The notes beneath the pieces were generated by a model. That model was not told the origin of the DNA, did no database searches, and saw only the letters and a list, made by a program, of their open reading frames with translations. Position numbers and translations under genes: made by a program. Shown here piece by piece: positions 1 to 5,367 of a stretch of 6,850 bases of DNA (position 1 is the stretch's first letter; the number at the start of each line of letters is the position of its first letter). Origin of the DNA: Moraxellaceae bacterium (lineage in GTDB: Bacteria > Pseudomonadota > Gammaproteobacteria > Pseudomonadales > Moraxellaceae); assembly GCA_030146505.1 (NCBI GenBank), contig JASLCO010000185.1:1-6850 (forward strand). Reading direction: 5' to 3'.

Positions 1-39
1 ACAGGGCGGGCCGGACGCCCGGCGGCCCGCCCTGTTCTT
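1..39 (+). terminator. Strong GC hairpin, probable terminator of an upstream gene
   Basis: Bases 1-13 and 23-35 pair perfectly (13 bp, mostly G-C) around a 9-base loop, followed by the weak T-rich run TTCTT. This looks like an intrinsic terminator for a plus-strand gene that ends before the window. The U-tract is poor and the left flank is cut off by the window edge, so it could also be a bidirectional terminator or a structured 3' end. Confidence 0.6.
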
Positions 40-58
40 AAGTCTGCGGAAAATAGAC

Positions 59-86
59 TTCCCGATACTTTCCCGGTGCGTTCCCG
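59..86 (+). repeat. Three TTCCCG direct repeats at 11-bp period
   Basis: TTCCCG occurs exactly at 59-64, 70-75 and 81-86, one copy every 11 bases, so all copies face the same side of the helix. The 5-base spacers (ATACT, GTGCG) are unrelated. Helically phased direct repeats are typical of DNA sites bound by OmpR/PhoB-family response regulators. The bound protein is unknown; the site lies about 120 bp upstream of the tonB promoter. Confidence 0.55.
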
Positions 87-189
87 CATGACCTGCATGG
101 CTTGCCAGATGATACGAAGGGTTTTTCGGCGGGAGGCCTGTGTCTGGCCAGGCCGGGATGGTGGCCGGCAGGCCCATGCTGTTTCGGAT

Positions 190-200
190 TTGTCGGACAA
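190..200. promoter_or_regulatory. 11-bp palindrome just upstream of the tonB promoter
   Basis: TTGTCGGACAA is a perfect palindrome around a central G, ending 6 bases before the proposed -35 hexamer of tonB. The position suits an activator or repressor half-site pair, but the motif is short and I do not recognise it. Confidence 0.25.
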
Positions 201-206
201 GCAGTC

Positions 207-235
207 TTGAGTCCTTAAATGAAAATAATTATCAT
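207..235 (+). promoter_or_regulatory. Sigma-70 promoter of the tonB operon
   Basis: TTGAGT (207-212, 4 of 6 to TTGACA) and TATCAT (230-235, 5 of 6 to TATAAT) are separated by the ideal 17 bases. The predicted transcript start is near 242, which gives a leader of about 23 bases carrying the ribosome site at 250-254. The -10 and part of the spacer lie inside the Fur box at 220-234, so repression by occlusion is expected when iron is plentiful. Confidence 0.6.
220..234. promoter_or_regulatory. Fur box controlling tonB-exbB-exbD
   Basis: TGAAAATAATTATCA matches the 7-1-7 Fur consensus TGATAATnATTATCA at 13 of 14 defined positions; only the fourth base differs. It overlaps the spacer and -10 of the only good promoter before tonB. 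Iron-Fur repression of Ton system genes is well established, so sequence, position and downstream genes agree. Confidence 0.85.
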
Positions 236-249
236 CCGCGTCCTGTTCC

Positions 250-254
250 GGAGG
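250..254 (+). promoter_or_regulatory. Ribosome binding site that selects the tonB start
   Basis: GGAGG lies 10 bases before the ATG at 265 but directly abuts the in-frame ATG at 256 (1-base gap). A ribosome cannot use the first ATG well with this site, so 265 is the better start. Confidence 0.65.
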
Positions 255-264
255 GATGCAGTTC

Positions 265-945
265 ATGGGCACTCTGACCCCCACAGTGGATCACTATGCG
301 CAGGAGCCTGGCGGTTTCCGCCTTCGTGGCGGCGTGGCGACAGCGGTGGTGCTGGCTCATGTCGCGGCCATCGGCTGGCTGTTCATGACCCCCAGGGCGC
401 CTGAAGCGCCGGAGGTCGGTGCCATGCAGATGGTCTTCATTGCGCCCCCGCAGGAAGAGGTCAAGCCACCTCCCCCGCAGCCCAAGATCGAGCAGCCTCC
501 CATCCTGGCCACCAGGCGTCAGGTACAGGCGGCTCCGGAAGCGCCTGTCGTTCCGCCGCCACCGGTGGAAAACGCACCGGCTGAACAAAGCCATGAGGAG
601 CCTTCTCCACCTGCGCAGGCGGCCGCCCCGGTTGCTGCGCCGGCACCGGTGGAAGTGCCTGTCGATGTGCGCGCCGCCTATGCCAACAATCCCATGCCGG
701 TCTATCCCGCTGCCTCCAAGCGCCTGAGCGAGCAGGGGCTGGTGCGCATGCGCGTGCTGGTTGGCGGCGATGGCCGCGTGCAACAGATCGTGCTGGAAAG
801 CTCCAGCGGCTACAGCCGTCTCGACAATGCCGCCATGGCGTCCGTGCGGGACTGGAAATTTGCGCCGGCCCGCCGCGGCGATGCGTCGGTATCCGCCTGG
901 GTCATCGTGCCTTTCAACTGGAAACTGGAAACTGGGAAAAAGTGA
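265..945 (+). CDS. tonB: TonB energy transducer
   Basis: TonB is anchored in the inner membrane, spans the periplasm and carries proton-motive energy from ExbB/ExbD to TonB-dependent outer-membrane receptors for siderophores, haem or B12. The product is 226 residues from the ATG at 265 (229 from 256). A short cytoplasmic N-terminus precedes one membrane segment at about residues 22-41 with the conserved His (H32). The Ser four residues before this His in E. coli TonB is Val here. A proline-rich, acidic and alanine-rich periplasmic linker covers about residues 57-137. The C-terminal TonB domain runs from about 140 to 226 and includes YP at 147-148, a G-x-V segment, a DGRV turn, SSGY, and W-x-F-x-PA near the end. 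It is first in the Fur-box operon; exbB begins one base after its stop. The linker is short and lacks the Pro-Lys repeat of enteric TonB. Confidence 0.93.
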   Translation: MGTLTPTVDHYAQEPGGFRLRGGVATAVVLAHVAAIGWLFMTPRAPEAPEVGAMQMVFIAPPQEEVKPPPPQPKIEQPPILATRRQVQAAPEAPVVPPPPVENAPAEQSHEEPSPPAQAAAPVAAPAPVEVPVDVRAAYANNPMPVYPAASKRLSEQGLVRMRVLVGGDGRVQQIVLESSSGYSRLDNAAMASVRDWKFAPARRGDASVSAWVIVPFNWKLETGKK

Positions 946-946
946 T

Positions 947-1690
947 ATGAACGAAACCACCGGCATTGCGCATTTCCTGACGCAGACCGATTTCATCGGC
1001 AAAAGCCTTTTCGTGATCCTGCTGGCAATGTCGGCCATTTCCTGGTTCTACATCGTCACCAAGACCATCCTGCAGATACGCACGAAAAAGCGCAGCCAGG
1101 AATTCACGGATTTCTTCTGGAACGCCACCTCGCTGGAGGCCGTCCAGCATGAAATCACCACGCATGGCGTGGACAATCCTTTTTCGCATCTTGCCAGCCA
1201 CGCGCTGTTTGCCCGTGCCCATCACGCCAAGGTCGGTGCCGCCAAGCTGGAAGAGGCCGGCAGTGCCGCCGATTTCCTGACCCGCACCATGCGCCGCGTG
1301 ATTGACGAAGAAACCACGCGTCTGGAAAATGGCCTTACGGTGCTGGCCTCCATAGGCGCCACCGCTCCCTTCGTGGGCCTGTTCGGCACCGTGTGGGGGG
1401 TGTACCACGCACTCGTGGCCATCGGTGCCAGTGGCATGGGATCGCTCGAACAGATCGCCGGCCCCGTGGGTGAGGCCCTCATCATGACCGGCCTGGGCCT
1501 GGCCGTGGCCATTCCTGCCGTGCTCGGCTTCAATGCCTTCGTGCGCAGCAACCGCGTGCTGCTCGGCCGCCTCGATGCCTTTGCACACGACCTCTTTGCC
1601 TTCCTCACTACCGGCCAGCAGGCCATAGGCAACGGCAAGCCGGGCAATGTCGCGCCGCTGCGCAACACCACCACCGAAGCAGGACACTGA
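947..1690 (+). CDS. exbB: ExbB, proton-channel subunit of the Ton motor
   Basis: ExbB (MotA/TolQ/ExbB family) forms the inner-membrane pentamer that holds ExbD and uses proton flow to drive TonB. The product has 247 residues. The first membrane segment is about residues 17-38, followed by a long cytoplasmic loop. The second is about 128-155, with the signature ATAPFVGLFGTVWG at 138-151, and the third about 172-195. T148, E176 and T181, the channel-lining residues of E. coli ExbB, are all present at those same numbers. The ATG at 947 follows the tonB stop (943-945) by one base; a longer reading from 761 in this frame would overlap most of the tonB C-terminal domain and is not real. The ribosome site is weak (GGGA at 934-937), so translational coupling to tonB is likely. 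Confidence 0.95.
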   Translation: MNETTGIAHFLTQTDFIGKSLFVILLAMSAISWFYIVTKTILQIRTKKRSQEFTDFFWNATSLEAVQHEITTHGVDNPFSHLASHALFARAHHAKVGAAKLEEAGSAADFLTRTMRRVIDEETTRLENGLTVLASIGATAPFVGLFGTVWGVYHALVAIGASGMGSLEQIAGPVGEALIMTGLGLAVAIPAVLGFNAFVRSNRVLLGRLDAFAHDLFAFLTTGQQAIGNGKPGNVAPLRNTTTEAGH

Positions 1691-1692
1691 TC

Positions 1693-2124
1693 ATGGCGTT
1701 TGGCGGATTCAACCAGCAGGGCAGCAATGCGCCCATGGCGGAAATCAACATGATTCCGCTGATCGACGTGATGCTGGTGCTGCTCGTGATTTTCATGGTG
1801 ACAGCGCCACTGATGTCGCATGCCGTCAAGGTCAACCTGCCGACGGCATCGTCGGCACCGGTCAAGCCTGCTGAAAAGATTGACCTGTCGCTGGACGGTG
1901 CCGGCCAGCTCTACTGGGACAAGCAGCCTTTGAGCAAGGAAGAAGTGCTGGCGCGTCTCAATGAAACCGGTCTCAAGGCGCCGGATACCGAAGTGCACCT
2001 GCATGCCGACAAGGACACGCGCTATGAGCTGATTGCCGAGATCATGTCGGGGGCGGCGTCCGCCGGCCTCAGCAAGATCGGTTTCGTGACCCAGCCCGGC
2101 AAGGAGGCCGCTGCCGCCAACTAA
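1693..2124 (+). CDS. exbD: ExbD, biopolymer transport protein of the Ton motor
   Basis: ExbD/TolR family protein of 143 residues, the usual length. A short cytoplasmic N-terminus with the typical AEINMIPLIDVMLVLL stretch (16-31) leads into one membrane helix at about 21-42. D25 in this helix is the essential protonatable aspartate and carries the same number as in E. coli. The rest is the periplasmic domain, ending in an Ala-rich tail. The ATG follows the exbB stop by two bases, and its AGGA ribosome site (1681-1684) lies inside the last codons of exbB, so the two genes are translationally linked. It works with ExbB in the inner membrane to energise TonB and is the last gene of the Fur-regulated operon. 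Confidence 0.95.
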   Translation: MAFGGFNQQGSNAPMAEINMIPLIDVMLVLLVIFMVTAPLMSHAVKVNLPTASSAPVKPAEKIDLSLDGAGQLYWDKQPLSKEEVLARLNETGLKAPDTEVHLHADKDTRYELIAEIMSGAASAGLSKIGFVTQPGKEAAAAN

Positions 2125-2229
2125 GGCAGCCTGCTTCCTGCTATTCCTGCAGGCGGGTTTCGGTGTGGTTGCCCGTGAGGGATTGCCACCGTCGACTGCA
2201 AGTACCGCCGTATGGGTTCCTGCCCATAA

Positions 2230-2255
2230 AAAAGCCCCGTTCTTGCGGGGCTTTT
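2230..2255. terminator. Bidirectional intrinsic terminator between exbD and rnk
   Basis: AGCCCCG (2233-2239) pairs with CGGGGCT (2246-2252) around a 6-base loop. The plus-strand copy ends in a T run (2252-2255), and the A run on the left (2228-2233) gives a T run on the minus strand. It therefore suits both the tonB-exbB-exbD transcript and the converging rnk transcript, whose stop codon is only 13 bases away. The stretch 2125-2227 before it holds nothing I recognise. Confidence 0.88.
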
Positions 2256-2267
2256 CCTTTCCGGTAT

Positions 2268-2681
2268 TCAGCGGTGATAGTCACCGGCGCGCTCGGGCTG
2301 GTAGCTGATGTCCAGCAACTGTAATTGCAGTGTACGGCCTTCCGATTGCCAGCGAATGCTTTGCCCCACGCGCAGGCCCAGCAGGGCGGCGCCCACCGGA
2401 GCCAGCACGGAAACCTTGCCGCTGGCGGCATCAGCTTCGCGCGGATAGACCAGCGTGAAATGATGTTCCTGGCCGCTGACTTCATCACGGCAACGCACCA
2501 CGGAATTCATGGTGACCACATCCGTCGGCATGTTTTCCGGCTGCAGCAAACGGGCACGCGCAATTTCTGCCTGCAGGGGCTCTGCCATGGGCAGGCCCGC
2601 CAGCTCCGGTGTTTCCAGCAGCCGCTCCAGGCGTTGGACATCAAGGGTGCTGAGCGTGATGGCGGGGGCAGACATATTCAT
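2268..2681 (-). CDS. rnk: Rnk, regulator of nucleoside diphosphate kinase
   Basis: Rnk binds RNA polymerase near the secondary channel, in competition with GreA, GreB and DksA, and was first found as a regulator of nucleoside diphosphate kinase levels. The product has 137 residues, against about 136 in E. coli. An N-terminal short coiled-coil segment (about 11-50) includes ETPELAGLPMAEPL at 23-36. The C-terminal GreA/GreB-like FKBP-type domain (about 52-132) carries the family blocks DVVTMNS (54-60), LVYP (77-80) and APVGAALLGLRVG (94-106), and the protein ends YQPERAGDYHR as in other Rnk proteins. GGAG six bases before the ATG at 2681 supports that start; the ATG at 2675 is a weaker alternative. 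It lies between two terminators, so it is probably transcribed alone (see the candidate promoter at 2748-2776). Confidence 0.93.
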   Translation of the reverse strand: MNMSAPAITLSTLDVQRLERLLETPELAGLPMAEPLQAEIARARLLQPENMPTDVVTMNSVVRCRDEVSGQEHHFTLVYPREADAASGKVSVLAPVGAALLGLRVGQSIRWQSEGRTLQLQLLDISYQPERAGDYHR

Positions 2682-2715
2682 GGCAGGCTCCGGTTTCTCC
2701 TGTAGACGGGGGTCG

Positions 2716-2740
2716 AAAAAAAGCCCCGCGAAAGCGGGGC
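2716..2740 (-). terminator. Intrinsic terminator after the EAL gene
   Basis: On the minus strand GCCCCGC pairs with GCGGGGC (7 bp, loop TTTC) and is followed by seven T. It lies 75 bases after the stop of the EAL-domain gene, and its T run ends 34 bases before the rnk start codon. The stem resembles the one at 2233-2252, so rnk is framed by two similar hairpins. Confidence 0.88.
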
Positions 2741-2747
2741 CGGAGAC

Positions 2748-2776
2748 ACGATAACGGTGAGAAAGCGTTTTGCCAA
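2748..2776 (-). promoter_or_regulatory. Candidate sigma-70 promoter for rnk
   Basis: Minus strand: TTGGCA (2776-2771, 5 of 6 to TTGACA), a 17-base spacer, then TATCGT (2753-2748, 4 of 6 to TATAAT). The expected start, near 2741, falls at the very base of the terminator hairpin at 2740-2723. No better promoter is visible in the 34 bases between that terminator and rnk. This is inferred from sequence match and position only. Confidence 0.4.
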
Positions 2777-2814
2777 TGCACAGAATCGGGCCTGCGCGCA
2801 GCAGTGCGTTTTTT

Positions 2815-4023
2815 TCAGGACATCAAGGCATCCATGCACAGTACCACCTGACCGAGGCCGGGGCGCATCACGACGCAAGAGAAGGTAGTGCAAAGACGCT
2901 GCTCGGTCAGCGAAAGATAAGGCCGGGAAATCTGCACGCGGCCCGGCTGCTCCACGGCATTGCGGAAATACTGGCGCCGCGCCCAGCAGGCGCCACGCGC
3001 ATCCGAAAGCGGATGGCCACGACCACGCAGGGCATGCGGCGTCAGTGCGGTATCACCAATCTGGTAACCCTGGCTGTCGATGGCGTAAACACGGGTGACT
3101 TCGGCATCGGGAATATCGGCCACGATATCTTCCAGTTCCTTGCCATCACGAAAGGCATTCCACACGGCCATGAAACGGCTGCGCATGCGCAACTCCACAC
3201 GATCCGGTGATGCTTTCCCGGCACTCATGAGCAGCGCGGCTTTTTCATTGACCGTGGCGGCATCCGGCAGGGAAATATGTGCTGGCGCAAACCAGTCGCC
3301 TTGCAGCAGTTCTGCATCGGCATCCACGGCAATATGGGCCTGGCGTTCGCTCAGGATACCGTCCACCAGTACCAGTGAACCGGCTTCGCGCAGCAGGGAC
3401 ACCATATGCGGGAAAAGCCGGGCAGCGCGTGCGGAGTTTTCGGCGTTTTGTACGAGCGAAGGATCGAGGCGAACGATGTCCGGACGCAGGGCCAGCACGC
3501 GATCAAAATTGGAGGCGCCAGCTCCGAAATCATCGAGAGCAATACGGAAACCGGCTTCGCGATAGCGGCTTACAAAATCCTGCAATTCGGCATCGCCCAG
3601 ACTGGCACTGTCGGCCACTTCCAGCACGAGGCGTTCCGGGCTGACATCCATGGCCGCCAGCTCGCGCAGGGCTTCTTCCGGTGAAAAAAGCTGGTGGCGT
3701 ATGGTTTGCGGATGTATGGGCAGGAACAGCCACTCATTGCCGTGTACGGCGGGTGGCGCATTGCGGCTGTGTACGGCCAGGGCCAGACGATCGAGGTCGG
3801 CAATATCCTTTTCATCCATGTTGGCGAGGCGTGTTTCTGCAGATTCAACATGGCCGCCTTGCTGCACCAGCAATTTTGCTTCCATGCCCACGGTACGCAG
3901 CAGGGCAGGGCTGATGATGGCCTGGTACACGCTCTTGAGTTCGCGATCGCCCAATACGCCGATGCTCATGGACTCATCCTCGCGCAGATAGCCGCGCGGC
4001 TGGAGACGGAAGGGTTGTGTCAT
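2815..4023 (-). CDS. Degenerate EAL-domain protein with C-terminal PDC/Cache-like (YkuI_C-type) domain
   Basis: The 402-residue soluble protein has an EAL fold at about 29-250 and a PDC/Cache-like domain at about 275-402, with typical segments VTRVYAIDSQGYQIG (309-323), SRPYLS and a final VVLCMDALMS. The order resembles Bacillus YkuI. EAL enzymes hydrolyse c-di-GMP, but the catalytic set is eroded. The signature reads EAK (48-50) instead of EAL. The metal-binding Asn is Pro (P102), the second Glu of the E-x-x-E pair is Asp (D138), the catalytic Lys is Arg (R185), and the later metal Glu is Asp (D221). E48, E135, the DDFG aspartates (D164, D165) and Q241 remain. Activity is unlikely; c-di-GMP binding or another signalling role is inferred. 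No membrane segment or GGDEF domain is seen. The start is uncertain: codon use favours 4023, but the ATG at 3969 has a better ribosome site and gives 384 residues. Confidence 0.85.
   Translation of the reverse strand: MTQPFRLQPRGYLREDESMSIGVLGDRELKSVYQAIISPALLRTVGMEAKLLVQQGGHVESAETRLANMDEKDIADLDRLALAVHSRNAPPAVHGNEWLFLPIHPQTIRHQLFSPEEALRELAAMDVSPERLVLEVADSASLGDAELQDFVSRYREAGFRIALDDFGAGASNFDRVLALRPDIVRLDPSLVQNAENSARAARLFPHMVSLLREAGSLVLVDGILSERQAHIAVDADAELLQGDWFAPAHISLPDAATVNEKAALLMSAGKASPDRVELRMRSRFMAVWNAFRDGKELEDIVADIPDAEVTRVYAIDSQGYQIGDTALTPHALRGRGHPLSDARGACWARRQYFRNAVEQPGRVQISRPYLSLTEQRLCTTFSCVVMRPGLGQVVLCMDALMS
3977..3981 (-). promoter_or_regulatory. Internal ribosome site supporting an alternative EAL-gene start
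   Basis: GAGGA on the minus strand lies 7 bases before the in-frame ATG at 3969, a near-ideal Shine-Dalgarno arrangement. The ATG at 4023 has only a distant AGG. However, the 18 codons between 4023 and 3969 look coding, with mostly G or C at third positions, so the shorter start is not proven. Confidence 0.4.
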
Positions 4024-4094
4024 GTCAAAAAGCAGCCTGGTCGTGAATGAAACGCCCGTCTTCCGTGAGCAAACAGTCCTGATGCGCAGGATTT

Positions 4095-4110
4095 AGCAAG
4101 AACGGTGCCG
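4095..4110 (-). promoter_or_regulatory. Candidate sigma-54 (-24/-12) promoter of the EAL gene
   Basis: On the minus strand CGGCAC, five bases (CGTTC), then TTGCT match TGGCAC-N5-TTGCW at every defined position except the first (C for T). The invariant GG and GC dinucleotides have correct spacing. The predicted start is near 4084, giving a leader of about 61 bases to the ATG at 4023. A sigma-54 promoter needs an enhancer-binding activator; no such gene is in the window. No comparable sigma-70 promoter was seen here. Confidence 0.5.
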
Positions 4111-4219
4111 TGGGTGAGCACATGTTTTTGAAAGTTTTTGCACCGATAAAATGCACAGTGCGGGTGATTGCCATCCGCAGGACAAATTGTCTGCACCGCA
4201 TCGGCGCGATGTGTGAGCC
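4111..4219. other. Intergenic spacer between araC-family gene and EAL gene
   Basis: This stretch has an imperfect inverted repeat (TGCGGGTG at 4159-4166 with CATCCGCA at 4172-4179) and three TGCAC copies in the same direction (4139, 4152, 4192). There is no T-run terminator after the araC-family gene, so that gene's transcript end is not evident. The repeats could be upstream activator sites for the sigma-54 candidate; that is only a guess. Confidence 0.35.
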
Positions 4220-5233
4220 TCAGCCCTGACGGTTACGGAATGCGGCCGGTGTGCTGCCGGTCCAGCGCTGGAAGGCGTGGATGAAGGCGGCGGCCTCGGC
4301 ATAGCCCAGTTGCTGGGCGATGGCTTCCACGGAAAGGCGCTTGTCCTGCAGCAGGGTCTGAGCCTTTTGCTGTTTCACCGTATCCAGCAGGGTGCGGAAA
4401 GAGCTGCCTTGCTGGCTGAGCTGGCGGCGGAAACTGCGCTCGGGAATATCGAAAGCCGTGGCCACTTCAAGCGCGGAAGGAAAGCCGGCGCCAAACAGGG
4501 CGAGATAGGCCTGCACCTGCTCCGGCAGTTTTTCCAGCTGCACGGCTTCCTGCTGCTGTATCTGCGCATCGCATTGCTGGCGGAAAAGGGTGTGCGCGGC
4601 GCTGTCGGCGGTGGGGAAACGTGTTTGCAGATAGTCGTTGCGCATCAGGCAGCGGATATCCGGGGTCTCGCCAAAATGCACCGGGCACTGGAAATGGTCT
4701 TCGTAGGCTTTGGCTTCCGGCGGCTTCGGATAGGGAATGAAAATCGCCTCGGCACGCACGTCCATGCCCAGCGTGGCCTGCATGTCGCGTATCAGTTTGT
4801 AGGTGCCGGAGGTCTCGCCATCCACGCGGAAGCGGAAAGCTTTTTCCGGCAGTTGCAGGGGCTGCAGGGTGAGGGCGGAAGCATTGGCGCCGGGTTCGAA
4901 GCCCAGACGACTGAAAAGGAAGGTGAGCTGCTGGTAGCGCACGCCGGTCTGGAAGGCTTCGTAGGCGTTATGGCAGGTGAGCAGCAGCATGGTCAGCGGG
5001 CCATAGCCGGTAAAGCCGAAGAAGGTGCCGGTCTTGAGCCCGGCCACAGGGTCTTTCAGATGCTGGGACAGCTCTATGTAAAGCCGCAGTTCCAGTGCCC
5101 GGTCTATGCGGGCACCGGGGTCCAGACGGTCCAGGTCCAAGCCGAAGCGGGACAGCACGGGCTCTATGTCCTCGCCCAGTTCGCGCAGGCCACGAAGGGT
5201 GTACACAAGGCCGAGTATGGAGCGGGTAGACAT
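4220..5233 (-). CDS. AraC-family transcriptional regulator, divergent from the monooxygenase
   Basis: A 337-residue cytoplasmic DNA-binding regulator. The N-terminal part (about 15-200) resembles the Arabinose_bd-type ligand domain found in OruR- and VirS-like regulators, with the conserved-looking segment GPLTMLLLTCHNAYEAF near 78-94. The C-terminal part (about 235-335) is the AraC double helix-turn-helix. Its first helix-turn-helix includes SALEVATAFDIPERSFRRQL, and the second carries the family signature: RLSVEAIAQQLGYAEAAAFI, then HAFQRWTGSTPAAFR. The effector is unknown. It starts 134 bp from the divergent monooxygenase gene, so it most likely controls that gene and perhaps itself, through the CCGG-rich repeats between them. 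Ile codon ATA makes up about half of its Ile codons, unlike tonB, exbD or rnk. The ribosome site is weak (GAGAG about 10 bases upstream). Confidence 0.92.
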   Translation of the reverse strand: MSTRSILGLVYTLRGLRELGEDIEPVLSRFGLDLDRLDPGARIDRALELRLYIELSQHLKDPVAGLKTGTFFGFTGYGPLTMLLLTCHNAYEAFQTGVRYQQLTFLFSRLGFEPGANASALTLQPLQLPEKAFRFRVDGETSGTYKLIRDMQATLGMDVRAEAIFIPYPKPPEAKAYEDHFQCPVHFGETPDIRCLMRNDYLQTRFPTADSAAHTLFRQQCDAQIQQQEAVQLEKLPEQVQAYLALFGAGFPSALEVATAFDIPERSFRRQLSQQGSSFRTLLDTVKQQKAQTLLQDKRLSVEAIAQQLGYAEAAAFIHAFQRWTGSTPAAFRNRQG

Positions 5234-5254
5234 AGGTGGCGGCTCTCAGGATTG

Positions 5255-5278
5255 GCCGGAATTATCAATTTTTCCGGC
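5255..5278. promoter_or_regulatory. Inverted repeat around the likely araC -10 element
   Basis: GCCGGAA (5255-5261) and TTCCGGC (5272-5278) are perfect inverted repeats with a 10-base AT-rich gap. On the minus strand the gap and left arm hold GATAAT (5266-5261), a 5-of-6 match to a -10 element for the araC-family gene, 28 bases before its start codon; the matching -35 (ATGTTA, 17 bases away) is poor. The placement suggests an operator used for autoregulation, though a leader hairpin is also possible. Confidence 0.45.
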
Positions 5279-5326
5279 AAGCCTAACATATCAGTCCGGG
5301 CCTTCAGGGCTTAGATTGGCGTCAAA

Positions 5327-5347
5327 CCGGAGGTGGATCCGGATAAT
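5327..5347 (+). promoter_or_regulatory. Candidate monooxygenase promoter with overlapping inverted repeat
   Basis: GATAAT (5342-5347) is a 5-of-6 match to the -10 consensus, with no good -35 at 16-18 bases, as expected for an activator-dependent promoter. CCGGA (5327-5331) and TCCGG (5338-5342) form an inverted repeat where the -35 and spacer would lie, a plausible site for the AraC-family activator. Predicted start near 5354. Confidence 0.4.
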
Positions 5348-5367
5348 AAGAAACAGGTGGGCAGGAC

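Noticed and set aside
135..174. GGCCTG/CAGGCC inverted repeat upstream of tonB
   Set aside because: The stem is only 6 bp in a GGCC-rich stretch where such pairings are expected by chance, and there is no T run.
88..210. 40-codon plus-strand open frame with a C-x-x-C near its start
   Set aside because: There is no ribosome site, it overlaps the TTCCCG repeats and runs into the tonB promoter, and the composition looks non-coding.
761..946. Longer in-frame start for exbB
   Set aside because: The extra 62 residues overlap the conserved TonB C-terminal domain in another frame, and ExbB homologues begin near the ATG at 947.
232..1038. 268-codon minus-strand open frame over tonB
   Set aside because: It is Arg/His-rich shadow coding opposite tonB, and it would also cover the Fur box edge and run into exbB.
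4128..4152. Plus-strand sigma-70 promoter (TTGAAA ... TAAAAT) in the araC-EAL spacer
   Set aside because: The spacer is only 13 bases, and nothing on the plus strand downstream is a credible gene.
4277..5314. 345-codon open frame on the plus strand
   Set aside because: It is antisense to the well-supported AraC-family gene. The translation is Gly/Gln/His-rich and lacks any domain pattern.
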